DNA of 64,000 nt from Nonomuraea angiospora (GCF_014873145.1 NZ_JADBEK010000001.1:2108001-2172000), one strand, 5' to 3'; positions 1 through 8,666 are shown, counted from the stretch's first letter. The notes: a model not told the origin generated them from the letters alone. Translations and numbers: made by a program.

Positions 1-224
1 GCCGCGTCCCTGAGCTCGACGGCGTTGTCGCCGCCCACGCTCACGATCTGCTGCGTGCCTCCCGACGCCGGGTTGGCCACGGTCAGCGGGCTCGTGCCGC
101 CGTCGAACCCCGTGTCCATGTCCGCGGCGAGGAGGTTGACCGGTGGGGTGTCGGCCGCTGCCTGCGGCGCCACGAACAGCGCCGCGGCGCATAAGGAGGC
201 CAGGGCCCCGGCCAGGATGGTCAT
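1..224 (-). CDS. N-terminus of a secreted protein (partial, runs off the window)
   Basis: Only the first 74 codons are in the window; the gene continues beyond base 1. It opens with ATG at 224 and a Sec-type signal peptide: a hydrophobic run of about 20 residues (LAGALASLCAAALFVAP) ending in an AxA-like site near QAAAD. The mature part begins TPPVNLLAADMDTGFDGG and has no family I can name. It lies 31 bp downstream of the permease gene on the same strand, so it is probably the last gene of the importer operon, and a secreted glycan-active enzyme or binding protein would fit. Codon 11 is TTA, a rare leucine codon that in streptomycetes makes translation depend on the bldA tRNA. Function is unassigned. 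Confidence 0.75.
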   Translation of the reverse strand, partial: MTILAGALASLCAAALFVAPQAAADTPPVNLLAADMDTGFDGGTSPLTVANPASGGTQQIVSVGGDNAVELRDA

Positions 225-255
225 GAGTCACGCCTTTCGCTGGTGTGCGGGTCGG

Positions 256-1179
256 CTACTTGACGGCCCCCGTCGCGAGGCCCTTGCTCCAGAACGACTG
301 CAACGACAGGAACATGGCGACCACGGGCACGACCGAGACGAGCGCGCCTGTGACGACGGTGCTGTAACCGATGGGATAGCCCTGCAGTTCACGCCAGCCG
401 ACGAGGCCGACGGTCACCGGCTGGAGCGAGGTGTCGGCGAGCATGAGCGAGGGCAGGAGGAAGTTCGTCCAGATCGCGACGAACTGGAACAGGAAGATCG
501 TGACCATCGCGGGCGCCATGAGCCGCACGCCCATCGCGAAGATGCGCAGCTCTCCGGCGCCGTCCATCCGGCCCGCCTCCAGCAGGGCGTCCGGTATCGA
601 GGACGCGGCGTAGATCCGGCTGAGGTAGACCCCGAAGGGACTGACGATGCTCGGGATGAAGACGGCCCAGAACGTGTTGATGGTGCCGGTGAAGCTGAAC
701 ACGAGGTAGAGCGGGATGGCGAGCACGGGCGCGGGCAGGAGCACCGCGGCCAGTACGGTGCCGAAGACCGCCTCGCGCCCCGGGAAGGAGAACTTCGCGA
801 GCGCGTACCCGCACATGGACGCCAGGATCGTGGAGACGATCCCGCCGCCCACCGCGTACAGCAGCGAGTTGAGCAACCAGCGCGCGTAGATGCCGCCCTG
901 GGCCTGGAACAGGGTTTGGACGTTCTCCACGAGGGCGAAGTCCTCGCCGAACCAGAAGCCGTTGCCCGAGAAGACCTCCCCGCCGCCCTTGGTGGCGGAG
1001 ACGACCAGCCACCACACCGGGAGCAGGAAGTAGACGGCGAAGAGGGTCATGACGGCCAGCACGAACGCGCGTGAGACGGGGCTCACGGTCCGGAGCGGAT
1101 GCGTGCGGGGCCGCTTGCGGCGGCTCGGCGCCTTGGCGGCGGGCTCGGTTCGCGGGGGCGATTGCAGTGCGGCGGTCAT
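256..1179 (-). CDS. Carbohydrate ABC transporter permease, MalG type
   Basis: This is an inner-membrane permease of about 307 residues that would pair with the upstream permease to import a sugar delivered by the binding protein encoded at 2123-3412. The sequence shows a charged cytoplasmic N-terminus, six hydrophobic segments and, near residues 200-215, the EAA loop (DALLEAGRMDGAGELRIF) that docks the ATPase. The ATG at 1179 overlaps the upstream stop by 4 bp (ATGA), which settles the start and indicates coupled translation; longer in-frame versions would run into the neighbouring gene. No ATPase gene is nearby, so a shared MsiK-like ATPase encoded elsewhere is expected from knowledge of actinobacterial sugar importers. 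Neighbouring uronate genes suggest a uronate-containing oligosaccharide as substrate; that is inference. Confidence 0.93.
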   Translation of the reverse strand: MTAALQSPPRTEPAAKAPSRRKRPRTHPLRTVSPVSRAFVLAVMTLFAVYFLLPVWWLVVSATKGGGEVFSGNGFWFGEDFALVENVQTLFQAQGGIYARWLLNSLLYAVGGGIVSTILASMCGYALAKFSFPGREAVFGTVLAAVLLPAPVLAIPLYLVFSFTGTINTFWAVFIPSIVSPFGVYLSRIYAASSIPDALLEAGRMDGAGELRIFAMGVRLMAPAMVTIFLFQFVAIWTNFLLPSLMLADTSLQPVTVGLVGWRELQGYPIGYSTVVTGALVSVVPVVAMFLSLQSFWSKGLATGAVK

Positions 1180-2084
1180 CGGGTGACGCTCCTGGCCGAG
1201 GCGCGGAAGACGAGGACGGACAGCACGCAGATCAGGGCGCCGAGCACCACGGACTGCGCGGCCGCGTAGTTGAAGTCGTTGGCCGAGAGCGAACGCACCG
1301 CGGCCATGATCGGGGTGTAGGTGGAGGGCAGGTTCGGCGCCACCGACTTCATCGTCACCGGCTCGTTGTAGAGCTGGGAGGTGCCGATGATGGAGAAGAC
1401 GAGGGTGAGCAGCAGGGCCGGCCGGACCAGCGGGACCTTGATGAGCAACGCGGCCTTCCAGCCGGAGCAGCCGTCCAGGGCGGCGGCCTCCATCGTCTCC
1501 TCGGGGATGGCCTGCAGCGCCGCGAAGATCAGGATCGTGTTGTAGCCGGTCCAGGCCCACGTCAGGATGTTCGCGATGGAGAACGGCAGGGCGCCGTCGG
1601 TGACGAAGCTGGCGTCGACGCCGATCGAGGCGAAGAACCCGGCGATGGGGCTCAGCGTGGGCGCGTACAGGAACGACCACACCAGGGCCGCGATCACGCC
1701 GGGCAGCCCGTAGGGCACGAAGTACGCGATCCTGAAGAACTTGCGTCCCTTCGGCACGGACGAGTCCAGCAGCAGGGCGAGGAAGAGCGCGATGCCCAGC
1801 ATCACCGGCACCTGGATGACGCCGATGAAGCCCACCCGGCCCAGGGACGCGATGAAGTCCCCGTCCTGGAAGACCCGCAGATAGTTGCCGAGTCCCGCGA
1901 AGACGGTCTCGGCGCCGCCGAGGCCCAGGCCCGAGCGTTTCACCGCGAAGAAGCTCTGCACCACGGAGTAGCCGGTCGGCACCAGGTAGACGACGACGAA
2001 GAGCAGGAGGAACGGCAGCACGAACGGCGCGGCCCGCCGAAGCTCGCGAAGTCGGCTCGGCCGCTGTCTCGTCACAGGGGACAC
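1176..2084 (-). CDS. Carbohydrate ABC transporter permease, MalF type
   Basis: A 302-residue membrane permease, the partner of the MalG-type permease downstream. It starts with a basic cytoplasmic tail (MSPVTRQRPSRLRELRR) followed by a strong first transmembrane segment (FVLPFLLLFVVVYLVP), then five more hydrophobic segments and an EAA loop (EETMEAAALDGCSGWKAAL) about 90 residues from the C-terminus. Length and layout are normal for the family. It is 38 bp downstream of the binding-protein gene and overlaps the next permease by 4 bp, so the three genes form one operon read on the minus strand. Substrate specificity cannot be read from the permease; the FCD regulator and UxuA-like gene across the divergent promoter point to hexuronates or their oligomers. 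Confidence 0.93.
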   Translation of the reverse strand: MSPVTRQRPSRLRELRRAAPFVLPFLLLFVVVYLVPTGYSVVQSFFAVKRSGLGLGGAETVFAGLGNYLRVFQDGDFIASLGRVGFIGVIQVPVMLGIALFLALLLDSSVPKGRKFFRIAYFVPYGLPGVIAALVWSFLYAPTLSPIAGFFASIGVDASFVTDGALPFSIANILTWAWTGYNTILIFAALQAIPEETMEAAALDGCSGWKAALLIKVPLVRPALLLTLVFSIIGTSQLYNEPVTMKSVAPNLPSTYTPIMAAVRSLSANDFNYAAAQSVVLGALICVLSVLVFRASARSVTR

Positions 2085-2122
2085 GGTGACCTTATCTGTC
2101 GAAGTACCGGGGAATGCGCGGG

Positions 2123-3412
2123 CTACTTGCTGACGGAGAAGCCCTGGGCCTGCAGCGCGGACACCGTTCCCGTCTGGGCGGCGTTCAAGGCCTCCTGGAA
2201 GGTGGCGCTCTTGGCGGCCACCTTGCCGAGGCCGTCACCGAGCGCCGAGGCCGTGGTGGACATCACCGGGCCCCACCGCCAGTTCGGGTTCACCTTGGCC
2301 GACTCCGCGCGGAACAGCTGGTAGATGGCCTGGCCACCGTAGTAGCTCTCCGGAGCGTCGAGCGCCTTGCTGGCGAGCCCGGACTTGGAGGCCGGCAGGA
2401 TGGCCGCGGATTCGATCAGGTTCGACACGGACTTGTCGTCGGTCGACATCCACAGCGCGAACTCGGCAGCCTCCTTGGGGTGCGCGCAGCCCTTCATGAC
2501 GGCCGTGGCCGAGCCGCCCGAGTTGCCGACCGTGTCCGCGCCGTCCCAGCGGGGCATGGGCGCGACGGCCCACTTGCCCGCGGAGCTTGCGGCGTTGTCC
2601 CGGATCAGCGACGCCGACCAGACCGGGCCGACCTCCGCCCACACCTTGCCGCTGTTCCACGCGGTGTAGAGGGCCGCGTCGAAAGCCGGATAGGACGTGA
2701 CGAGATCCTGGTCGAAGAGCCCCTGCCAGTAGCCGGCGACCTTGCCGTTGGCGGCGCTGTTCACGGAGACCGTCCAGGCGTCGCCGTTGACCCCGAACCA
2801 GGGGGCGTCGCCCTGCCAGGCGAAGCCGGCGTAGAGGTACGGGTCGGTCGGCAGGTTCATGATGCGGGACTTCGGGTCGGCGGCCTTCACCGCGGCGGCG
2901 GCCTTGCCGAACTCCTCCCAGGTCTTCGGGACCTCGATCTTCGCGTTCTTGAAGAGGTCGGAACGGTAGAACAGGCCCATCGGCGCGGTGTCGACCGGCA
3001 CGCCGAAGATCTTGCCGTCGATGCCGACATTGCCCCACACCCAGTCGGGGAACTCGGCGCGCCGCGCCTTGGTGTGCTCGCTGACGTCCTGCAGCAACCC
3101 GGCGGCGAGGAAGCTGGCGAACGTCTCGTAGCCGATCTGCGCCAGGCACGGGGCCGTACCCGCCTTCGCGGCCGTGAACATCTTGTCGTAGCCGCCCGCG
3201 CCGCCGTTGGCGATGGCCTCGTACTTCACCTGGATGCCGGGATGGGACTCGTTCCACAGCGCCACGGACTTGTCGTAGCCCGAGGCCCAGCCCCAGAAGG
3301 TGATGGTCACGGGGCCACCGGTGCTCGCCCCGGTGGTGCTGGAGCACCCCGTCAGCGCGAGGCCGGTGGCGACGACGGCAGCCGCGGTGAGTCGCGCGTT
3401 TCGGTTGAGCAT
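2123..3412 (-). CDS. Extracellular sugar-binding lipoprotein (ABC importer)
   Basis: A 429-residue solute-binding protein of the family 1 (MalE-like) fold, anchored outside the membrane. It has a lipoprotein signal peptide ending in the lipobox LTGC, with the lipidated cysteine at residue 23, followed by ITFWGWASGYDKSVALWNESHPG, the usual first strand and helix of sugar-binding proteins, shown here in parts: ITFWGW then WNESHPGIQVKYE. The ATG at 3412 is preceded on the minus strand by a good Shine-Dalgarno (GAGAGGA). It is the first gene of an operon with two permeases and a secreted protein, transcribed divergently from a GntR regulator. Expression is probably controlled from the 3413-3608 interval. 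The sugar bound is unknown. Confidence 0.93.
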   Translation of the reverse strand: MLNRNARLTAAAVVATGLALTGCSSTTGASTGGPVTITFWGWASGYDKSVALWNESHPGIQVKYEAIANGGAGGYDKMFTAAKAGTAPCLAQIGYETFASFLAAGLLQDVSEHTKARRAEFPDWVWGNVGIDGKIFGVPVDTAPMGLFYRSDLFKNAKIEVPKTWEEFGKAAAAVKAADPKSRIMNLPTDPYLYAGFAWQGDAPWFGVNGDAWTVSVNSAANGKVAGYWQGLFDQDLVTSYPAFDAALYTAWNSGKVWAEVGPVWSASLIRDNAASSAGKWAVAPMPRWDGADTVGNSGGSATAVMKGCAHPKEAAEFALWMSTDDKSVSNLIESAAILPASKSGLASKALDAPESYYGGQAIYQLFRAESAKVNPNWRWGPVMSTTASALGDGLGKVAAKSATFQEALNAAQTGTVSALQAQGFSVSK

Positions 3413-3570
3413 GACGTCCTCTCAACAGTTCGTTCAGGTCTTGATGGGGGATCACCGGCGGCATGCACGGCTGTTGAGAGCCTTCAGCACCTGCTACGGG
3501 GTCCGACGGCTGACCGCGTCTCGAAGGGCATTTATTTCCCCTTTACGACGATCAGGTTAATGGCTGGATA

Positions 3571-3582
3571 CTTGCATACAAG
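3571..3582. promoter_or_regulatory. Candidate FCD-GntR operator in the divergent promoter
   Basis: The 196-bp gap between the binding-protein gene and the GntR gene carries the near-palindrome CTTGCATACAAG (5 of 6 pairs match), located 27 bp before the GntR start. FCD-type GntR proteins typically bind short A/T-rich palindromes of the form TTGTATACAA or TNGTNNNACNA, so the site fits. A second similar half-site (CATGCAA) follows at 3591. Assignment is by pattern and position only. Confidence 0.45.
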
Positions 3583-3608
3583 CTTCCGGGCATGCAACGA
3601 TCAATTTC

Positions 3609-4346
3609 GTGAGTCCCCCTCGAGCGCTCGTCCCCGAGCCCACGCCCGCCGGCCGCGACCCGATGCTGTCGCCGGTCACCCGAGACCGCGCGCCGGCACG
3701 GACCTCCGATCGCGTCTACGACGAGTTGGTCTCCGCGATCCGCGACCTGCGGCTCGCCCCCGGCGCCTCCCTGTCCGAGACGGACCTCGCAGAACGGCTG
3801 CACGTCAGCCGCACGCCGGTGCGGGAAGCCCTCGCGCGGCTCGTCGACGCGGGGCTCGTACGCGTGGTGCCGCAGGTCGGCACCCGGGTCGGGTTGATCA
3901 GCCTGCGCGATGTGGAAGAGGCGCGCTTCGTCCGCGAGAGCCTGGAGGTCGCGGCCTTCGAGGTGGTGTGCGCCGATCCGGCGCCCGACGTGAGCGTGCT
4001 GCGCGAGCTGCTCGACCGGCAGGAGCACAGCTACCGCACGGAGGACTACGACGCCTTCTTCGCGGCCGACGAGGCGCTGCACGGCGAGATCTTCTCGCTC
4101 AGCGGTTATCCGCGCGCGTGGCAGGCGGTGCAGCGGATGAAGCTGCAGCTCGACCGGCTGCGCCGGCTCGCTCAGCCCGACCTGGCCTCGGTGCGCGAGC
4201 TGATCGACGAGCACACGAAGATCGTCGACGCGCTGGAGGCCGCCGACCTGCCGACCGGCCGTGCCCTGATCAGCCGGCACGCCAGGCGGGCTCTCGAGCT
4301 CGGCCCGTCGCTGCGCGCCGAACACCCCGACTACTTCACGGACTGA
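3609..4346 (+). CDS. GntR family transcriptional regulator, FCD subfamily
   Basis: A 245-residue DNA-binding regulator. Residues about 30-95 form the winged helix-turn-helix (SDRVYDELVSAIRDLRL ... LHVSRTPVREALARL), and residues about 105-230 form the all-helical FCD effector domain; the metal-ligand pattern ADEALHGEIF (D154, H158) plus later histidines is visible. FCD regulators commonly respond to uronates and other organic acids (UxuR, ExuR, FadR). It is divergent from the importer operon and 105 bp upstream of the UxuA-like gene on the same strand, so it probably controls both. The GTG at 3609 is used here; an in-frame ATG at 3663 would give a protein 18 residues shorter that keeps the whole HTH. 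Neither has a clear ribosome-binding site, so a leaderless message is possible. Confidence 0.88.
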   Translation: MSPPRALVPEPTPAGRDPMLSPVTRDRAPARTSDRVYDELVSAIRDLRLAPGASLSETDLAERLHVSRTPVREALARLVDAGLVRVVPQVGTRVGLISLRDVEEARFVRESLEVAAFEVVCADPAPDVSVLRELLDRQEHSYRTEDYDAFFAADEALHGEIFSLSGYPRAWQAVQRMKLQLDRLRRLAQPDLASVRELIDEHTKIVDALEAADLPTGRALISRHARRALELGPSLRAEHPDYFTD

Positions 4347-4419
4347 GCGCGCCGGTCCCCGCTCCGGCGGCTACCGCGATTCCGGCCTGCCCGCAGGTCC
4401 CTACCATGAACGGACGACC

Positions 4420-4455
4420 ATGAGAATCATCGACGTGCTGGGCCGGCACGCATGA
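4420..4455 (+). other. 11-codon leader ORF overlapping the start of the uxuA-like gene
   Basis: ATG at 4420 opens an 11-codon frame (MRIIDVLGRHA) whose TGA overlaps the ATG of the next gene at 4452 in an ATGA junction. The dehydratase start itself has no convincing Shine-Dalgarno sequence, so translation re-initiation from this mini-ORF is one way it could be translated. It could equally be chance, or a worn remnant of another gene start. Confidence 0.3.
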
Positions 4456-5522
4456 CCATCCGTATCTCCCTGGGCCACATCGACCGGTACGACTCCCGCG
4501 TCGCGACCTTCGCCCACCAGCTCGCGCTCACCGGCGTGCAACTGCACACACCCGACCTGCTGCCCGGGACCGACGGCTTCTGGAGCCTGGCCGAACTGCG
4601 GGCCCTGCGGGAACGCTGCGACGCCGACGGGCTGTCGATCGACGGCCTGGAGAACGTCCCGCTCGCCCACTTCTGGAAGATCCAGCGCGGCCTGCCCGGC
4701 AGGGACGAGCAGATCGAGAACTACCAGAGGACCCTGCGCAACCTGGCCGCCGTAGGCATCGACCTGCTCGGCTACAACTTCCTCGCCACCTATGTCTGGC
4801 GCACCGACATGGCCGCGAAGGGCCGCGGCGGCGCCATGGTCACCGCGTTCGACCTGGACGACGCGCACCGCGGCAACGCGCTCGCCGGCTACCGCCTGAC
4901 CCCGGACCAGCCCGTGGACGAGCCGATCACGGCCGACCAGATGTGGGCCAACCACCAGTACTTCCTCGACGCCGTCCTCCCCGTCGCGGAGGAGGCCGGC
5001 GTGCGGCTCGCCCTGCACCCGGACGATCCCCCCGTCGACGAGCCCCTCGGCGGCGTCGCCCGGATCTTCACCTCCCCGGCGGCCATCGGGCGGGCGCGCG
5101 AGCAGGCCGGGGGCAGCCCGTCCTGGGGGCTGAACCTCTGCCTCGGAACGGTGTCGGAGATGGCCGGCGAGCAGAGCGTCAACGAGGTCATCGACCTCCT
5201 GGGACCGGCCATCTTCTACGTGCACTTCCGGGACGTGCGCGGCACGGTGCCGCGCTTCAGCGAATGTTTCCTCGGCGAGGGGAACTACAACCCGGCACGA
5301 GTGATCCGCCGGCTCGCCGGCTCGGGGTTCTCCGGATTCCTCATCGACGACCACGTACCAGCCATGATCGGAGACCTGGACACCTGGGGCGACACCTCGT
5401 CCGAGGCCTACTGCAGCCGGGGCCGGGCCCACGCGATCGGATATCTGCAAGGCGTGCTGAACGGCCTGGCACTCGACGAGCCGGACGACGCCCCCGCGCT
5501 TCAGCTGCCGGCACAGGTGTGA
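4452..5522 (+). CDS. uxuA: Mannonate dehydratase, UxuA-like
   Basis: A 356-residue cytoplasmic TIM-barrel enzyme resembling UxuA, which converts D-mannonate to 2-keto-3-deoxy-D-gluconate in glucuronate breakdown. Family landmarks are clear: ENYQRTLRNLAAVGI, GYNFLATYVWRTD, PVAEEAGVRLALHPDDPP with its metal-binding His, the CLGT strand, YVHFRDVRGT, and IDDHVPAM near the end, which matches the metal-binding H in the PDHGHQM region of classical UxuA. It is somewhat shorter than the E. coli enzyme (about 394 residues), mainly between residues 125 and 160. It follows the FCD regulator and overlaps the 3' end of the convergent LacI gene by 22 bp. The substrate could be a related aldonate; UxuA-like is secure, the exact substrate less so. 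Confidence 0.83.
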   Translation: MTIRISLGHIDRYDSRVATFAHQLALTGVQLHTPDLLPGTDGFWSLAELRALRERCDADGLSIDGLENVPLAHFWKIQRGLPGRDEQIENYQRTLRNLAAVGIDLLGYNFLATYVWRTDMAAKGRGGAMVTAFDLDDAHRGNALAGYRLTPDQPVDEPITADQMWANHQYFLDAVLPVAEEAGVRLALHPDDPPVDEPLGGVARIFTSPAAIGRAREQAGGSPSWGLNLCLGTVSEMAGEQSVNEVIDLLGPAIFYVHFRDVRGTVPRFSECFLGEGNYNPARVIRRLAGSGFSGFLIDDHVPAMIGDLDTWGDTSSEAYCSRGRAHAIGYLQGVLNGLALDEPDDAPALQLPAQV

Positions 5523-6514
5523 TGTTTCTCCGAGCCCCTGAGGATGAGCCGGGTGGGGAGCACGCGGGTGGCGAACGGCGAGGTGTCGCCGTTCAGGCGG
5601 CCGAGTACGAGCTCGGCGGCGGTGCGCCCCATCAACTCGATGTCCTGGCTCACCACTGACACGGGAGGGTCTCCGAGCAGGGCCGTCTCGAAGTCGTCGA
5701 AGCCGACGAGGGGCAGCCGCCGCCCGGCCTGCTGGAACGCGAGCAACGCGCCGATCGTCGCGCGGTTGTTGGCCGCGAAGAGGGCGTCAGCCGAGTCGTC
5801 GCGGAGCACGGCGCCGACCTCGCGTTCGGCCTGCTCCCGCGTGTGCGCCGTGGTGATCGTGAGCAGGTCGCCGGCACCGCCCAGCCCGGCCTCGGCGAGC
5901 GCCGCGGCGTATCCGGCGTGCCGTTCGCGCATCGTGTAGATGTCGAGCGAGTCGCCGACGAAGGCGATGCGCCGCGACCCGGCGCGGGCGAGCGCGAGGG
6001 TGGCCGCCCGCGCGCCGCCCGCGTTGTCGGCGAGCACGGCGTCGGCACCGGCGTACGACACGGGCCGGTCGAGGAGGACCAGCGGCGGGATCGGCGCGGC
6101 GACGTCAGCCCAGTCGCGGGCGGCCCGCCGCGGCGGCACCACGATCAGGCCGTCCACCCTCTGCTCCATGAGCCGGTCGACCAGGCGATCGTGCCGCCGG
6201 CCGTCCTCTTCGGAGCTGGCGATCGTGACCAGGTAGCCGGCGGCGTCCGCGACGCTCTCGATGGCCCGGGCGAGCGTGGAGTAGTAGGGGTTGGCGAGGT
6301 CGCTGATGACCAGGCCGATGGTCTTGCCCGTACGGCCGGGCCGGATGCTCGCCGCGGAGAGGTTGCGGCGGTAGCCGAGCTTCACGATCGCCGCGCTGAT
6401 GCGGCCGGCGAGGTCGGGATCGATGTTCGTCTCCCCGTTGACGTGCCGCGAGACGGTCTTCAGGCTGACTCCCGCCTCGTGCGCGACATCCTTCATCGTG
6501 GGGTTGCGAACCAC
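5501..6514 (-). CDS. LacI family transcriptional regulator (LacI-1)
   Basis: A 337-residue repressor: N-terminal LacI headpiece (MKDVAHEAGVSLKTVSRHVN, residues 7-26), hinge (RNLSAASIRPGRTGKTIGLV), then a periplasmic-binding-protein-like effector domain (DLANPYYSTL, VDGLIVVPP, LPLVGFDDFE). The GTG at 6514 has a Shine-Dalgarno GGAGAG seven bases upstream. Its recognition-helix residues (SLKTVSR) are identical to those of LacI-3 at 14350, and the matching palindrome ACAACGTTGT lies in the promoter of the neighbouring beta-galactosidase/SDR pair at 8719-8728. It therefore probably represses these genes until a galactoside-type inducer appears. The gene lies downstream of the beta-galactosidase on the same strand and is convergent with the uxuA-like gene. 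Confidence 0.92.
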   Translation of the reverse strand: MVRNPTMKDVAHEAGVSLKTVSRHVNGETNIDPDLAGRISAAIVKLGYRRNLSAASIRPGRTGKTIGLVISDLANPYYSTLARAIESVADAAGYLVTIASSEEDGRRHDRLVDRLMEQRVDGLIVVPPRRAARDWADVAAPIPPLVLLDRPVSYAGADAVLADNAGGARAATLALARAGSRRIAFVGDSLDIYTMRERHAGYAAALAEAGLGGAGDLLTITTAHTREQAEREVGAVLRDDSADALFAANNRATIGALLAFQQAGRRLPLVGFDDFETALLGDPPVSVVSQDIELMGRTAAELVLGRLNGDTSPFATRVLPTRLILRGSEKHHTCAGS

Positions 6515-6553
6515 CAGGTCTCTCCAGTCCGGCGGCCGTACCGCCCGATCGTG

Positions 6554-6573
6554 GCCTGCCGTCCCCGGCAGGC
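6554..6573 (-). terminator. Hairpin between beta-galactosidase and LacI-1
   Basis: GCCTGCC (6554-6560) and GGCAGGC (6567-6573) form a perfect 7-bp stem with a 6-base loop in the gap between the two minus-strand genes. There is no U-run, as is usual in high-GC actinomycetes. A terminator or attenuator is plausible; it lies 78 bases past the beta-galactosidase stop codon. Confidence 0.45.
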
Positions 6574-6595
6574 AGGTGCAGTGTACGTGCGGCGC

Positions 6596-6660
6596 GGGCC
6601 GTTCAGCGGGCCGTTCAGCGGGCCGTTCAGCGGGCCGTTCAGCGGGCCGTTCAGCGGGCC
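6596..6660. repeat. Tandem repeat: five 12-bp units at the beta-galactosidase 3' end
   Basis: The unit GTTCAGCGGGCC occurs five times without a mismatch from 6601 to 6660, preceded by a partial copy (GGGCC, 6596-6600). On the minus strand the unit reads GGCCCGCTGAAC. The first unit met by the transcript contains the beta-galactosidase TGA stop (6651-6653), so copies 2-5 are downstream duplications of coding sequence. The units are identical, which suggests recent or ongoing slippage. Confidence 0.97.
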
Positions 6661-8666
6661 GACGCGACGACCCGGACCCCGCCCGCGGGCACCGTGATCT
6701 TTCCTTCGTGAACCGAGCCGTCCAGCAGGTCGGTGCCGGTCCCCGGGACGGTGGTCTCGGTGTCGCCGTGGTTGATGAGGAAGACGTACTCGTCGCCGGC
6801 CGAGCGGCGGGTCACGATCTCGAGCTCGCCCTGCGGACCCCGCCGCGCGATGGCCTCCAGCAGCCGGGCGCGGGCGCCGGCGTCCAGCTCGACGCCCACG
6901 TACCAGGCCTCCCCCGCTCCCCTGGCCGCGCGCGTGATCGCCGGCGCGCCCGCGAAGTCGCCGCCGACGTAGCGGGCCGCGGCCACCGCGTCCATCAGGT
7001 CGATCTCCTCGTGCCAGGTGGAGACCCGGGCCGGCCCCGTGACCCCGTCGATCTCCACCGAGTCCGCCTCCGTCATGGGCGCGAACTCCTCCACGCGCAC
7101 CCCCAGCAGCTCGCGGAACGCCCCGGGGTAACCGCCGAGCCGTACCCGGTCGAGCGGATCGACGATGCCGGAGAAGTAGGTGACGATCACGGTCGCCCCC
7201 GCGTCCGCGGCCGCGGCGACGGCGCCCGCGTCCCGGTCGGAGACCAGGTAGAGCATGGGCACGACGATCAGCCGGTAGCCCGACAGGTCGGCCGACGGCG
7301 GCACGACGTCGACGGTGACGCCCGCCTTCCACAGGCTCCGGTACCAGCCGAGCGCGGACTCCGCGTACGACAGGCCGTTGTGCGGATGCGACTCCCGCTC
7401 GGCCGCCCACCACGACTCCTCGGAGAACAGCAGCGCGCAGTCCGCGACGACCCGGGCCCCGAGCACGCCGGCACAGGATCTCAGGTCCGCACCGAGCGCC
7501 GCCACCTCCCGGAACTTCCGGCTGCCGGCGCCGGCGTGCGGCAGCATCGCGGAATGGAACCGCTCGGCACCTGCCCGCGCGGCCCGCCACTGGAAGAAGC
7601 AGATCCCGTCGGCTCCGCGGGCGACGTGGGAGAACACGTCCCGCCGCAGCTGCCCGGGGCTCTTGGCGGGGTTGACGGAACGCCAGCTCGTGGCGCCGGT
7701 GGCCGTCTCCATGAGCAGCCACGGATCGCCCTTCGACAAACCGCGCGCGCGGTCGGCCGAGAACGACAGCTCGACGTGCGCGTCAGGCGTCGGCCTCAGG
7801 TAGTGGTCGCTCGCGATGAGGTCCAGGTCCGCGGCCCACGAGCTGTAGTCCATGTTCTTGCCGGCGTCGAAGAGCACCATGTTCGTGGTGATCGGCACGT
7901 CCGGGGTGATCCGCCGCAGCACGGCGATCTCCGCTCGCAGCTGCTCGCGCAGCTGGTCGGAGCTGAACCGGTCGAAGTCCAGCACCTGAGTGGGGTTCGA
8001 GTCCGTGAACGTGAGCCTCGGAGGCTGGATCTCCTCCCACGCCGAGTACGTCTGGCTCCACGCGGCGGTCGTCCAGGCGGCGTTCAGGTCGTCGAGCGAG
8101 TCCTGGTACCGCTCCCTGAGCCAGGCCCGGAACGCCACGGCGCTCGCTTCGCCGTAGCACCGCGAATTGTGGCCGCCGAGCTCGTTGGAGACGTGCCACA
8201 GCGCGAGCGCGGGGTGCTCGCCGTAGCGTGCCGCCAGCTTCTCCACCAGCGCGAGCGAGTGCTCGCGATAGACCCGCGACGACGGCGACCAGGCCTGGCG
8301 ACCGCCCTGCGACATCGTCCGGCCGTGCCGGTCGACGGGCAGCACCTCCGGGTGGCGGGTGGTGAGCCACGGCGGAGGCGAGGCGGTGGCGGTGGCGAGA
8401 TCGACGGCGATGTCATTCGCGTGCAGGAGGTCGAGCACGCGGTCGAGCCAGCCGAAGCTCCACCGGCCGGGCGCGGGCTGCAACGTCGACCAGGCGAAGA
8501 CGCCGACCGTGACGAGGTTGACCCCGGCCTCGCGCATCAGCCGCACGTCCTCGTGCCACACGCTCTCGTCCCACTGCTCGGGGTTGTAGTCGCCGCCGAA
8601 GGCCAGGGGTTCGCCGCCGAACCGGGCCACGACGTTGGCGGGCCACCGGATCCATTCAGCAGTCAC
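6651..8666 (-). CDS. Beta-galactosidase, glycoside hydrolase family 42
   Basis: A 671-residue cytoplasmic GH42 enzyme that releases terminal beta-linked galactose. The N-terminus has the family opening FGGDYNPEQW, and the TIM barrel carries the acid/base Glu in WHVSNELGG (E162) and the nucleophile Glu in PWLLMETATG (E320). The trimerisation (flavodoxin-like) domain and the C-terminal beta domain follow, so the length is normal. No signal peptide is visible, so it acts on imported oligosaccharides. The GTG at 8666 has a Shine-Dalgarno run (GAGGAG). It is divergent from the SDR gene across a 99-bp promoter region containing a LacI-type operator, and its stop codon lies inside a five-copy 12-bp repeat. 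GH42 enzymes can also take arabinosides or galactan fragments. Confidence 0.94.
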   Translation of the reverse strand: MTAEWIRWPANVVARFGGEPLAFGGDYNPEQWDESVWHEDVRLMREAGVNLVTVGVFAWSTLQPAPGRWSFGWLDRVLDLLHANDIAVDLATATASPPPWLTTRHPEVLPVDRHGRTMSQGGRQAWSPSSRVYREHSLALVEKLAARYGEHPALALWHVSNELGGHNSRCYGEASAVAFRAWLRERYQDSLDDLNAAWTTAAWSQTYSAWEEIQPPRLTFTDSNPTQVLDFDRFSSDQLREQLRAEIAVLRRITPDVPITTNMVLFDAGKNMDYSSWAADLDLIASDHYLRPTPDAHVELSFSADRARGLSKGDPWLLMETATGATSWRSVNPAKSPGQLRRDVFSHVARGADGICFFQWRAARAGAERFHSAMLPHAGAGSRKFREVAALGADLRSCAGVLGARVVADCALLFSEESWWAAERESHPHNGLSYAESALGWYRSLWKAGVTVDVVPPSADLSGYRLIVVPMLYLVSDRDAGAVAAAADAGATVIVTYFSGIVDPLDRVRLGGYPGAFRELLGVRVEEFAPMTEADSVEIDGVTGPARVSTWHEEIDLMDAVAAARYVGGDFAGAPAITRAARGAGEAWYVGVELDAGARARLLEAIARRGPQGELEIVTRRSAGDEYVFLINHGDTETTVPGTGTDLLDGSVHEGKITVPAGGVRVVASAR

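Noticed and set aside
2114..4423. Long plus-strand frame across the importer and GntR genes
   Set aside because: It crosses two real genes and a promoter, has no domain and no ribosome-binding site; it is a GC-bias artefact.
6596..6660. Possible CRISPR array because of regular repeats
   Set aside because: The 12-bp units are directly adjacent with no spacers, and there are no cas genes in the window. The same applies to the repeats at 13731-13891.
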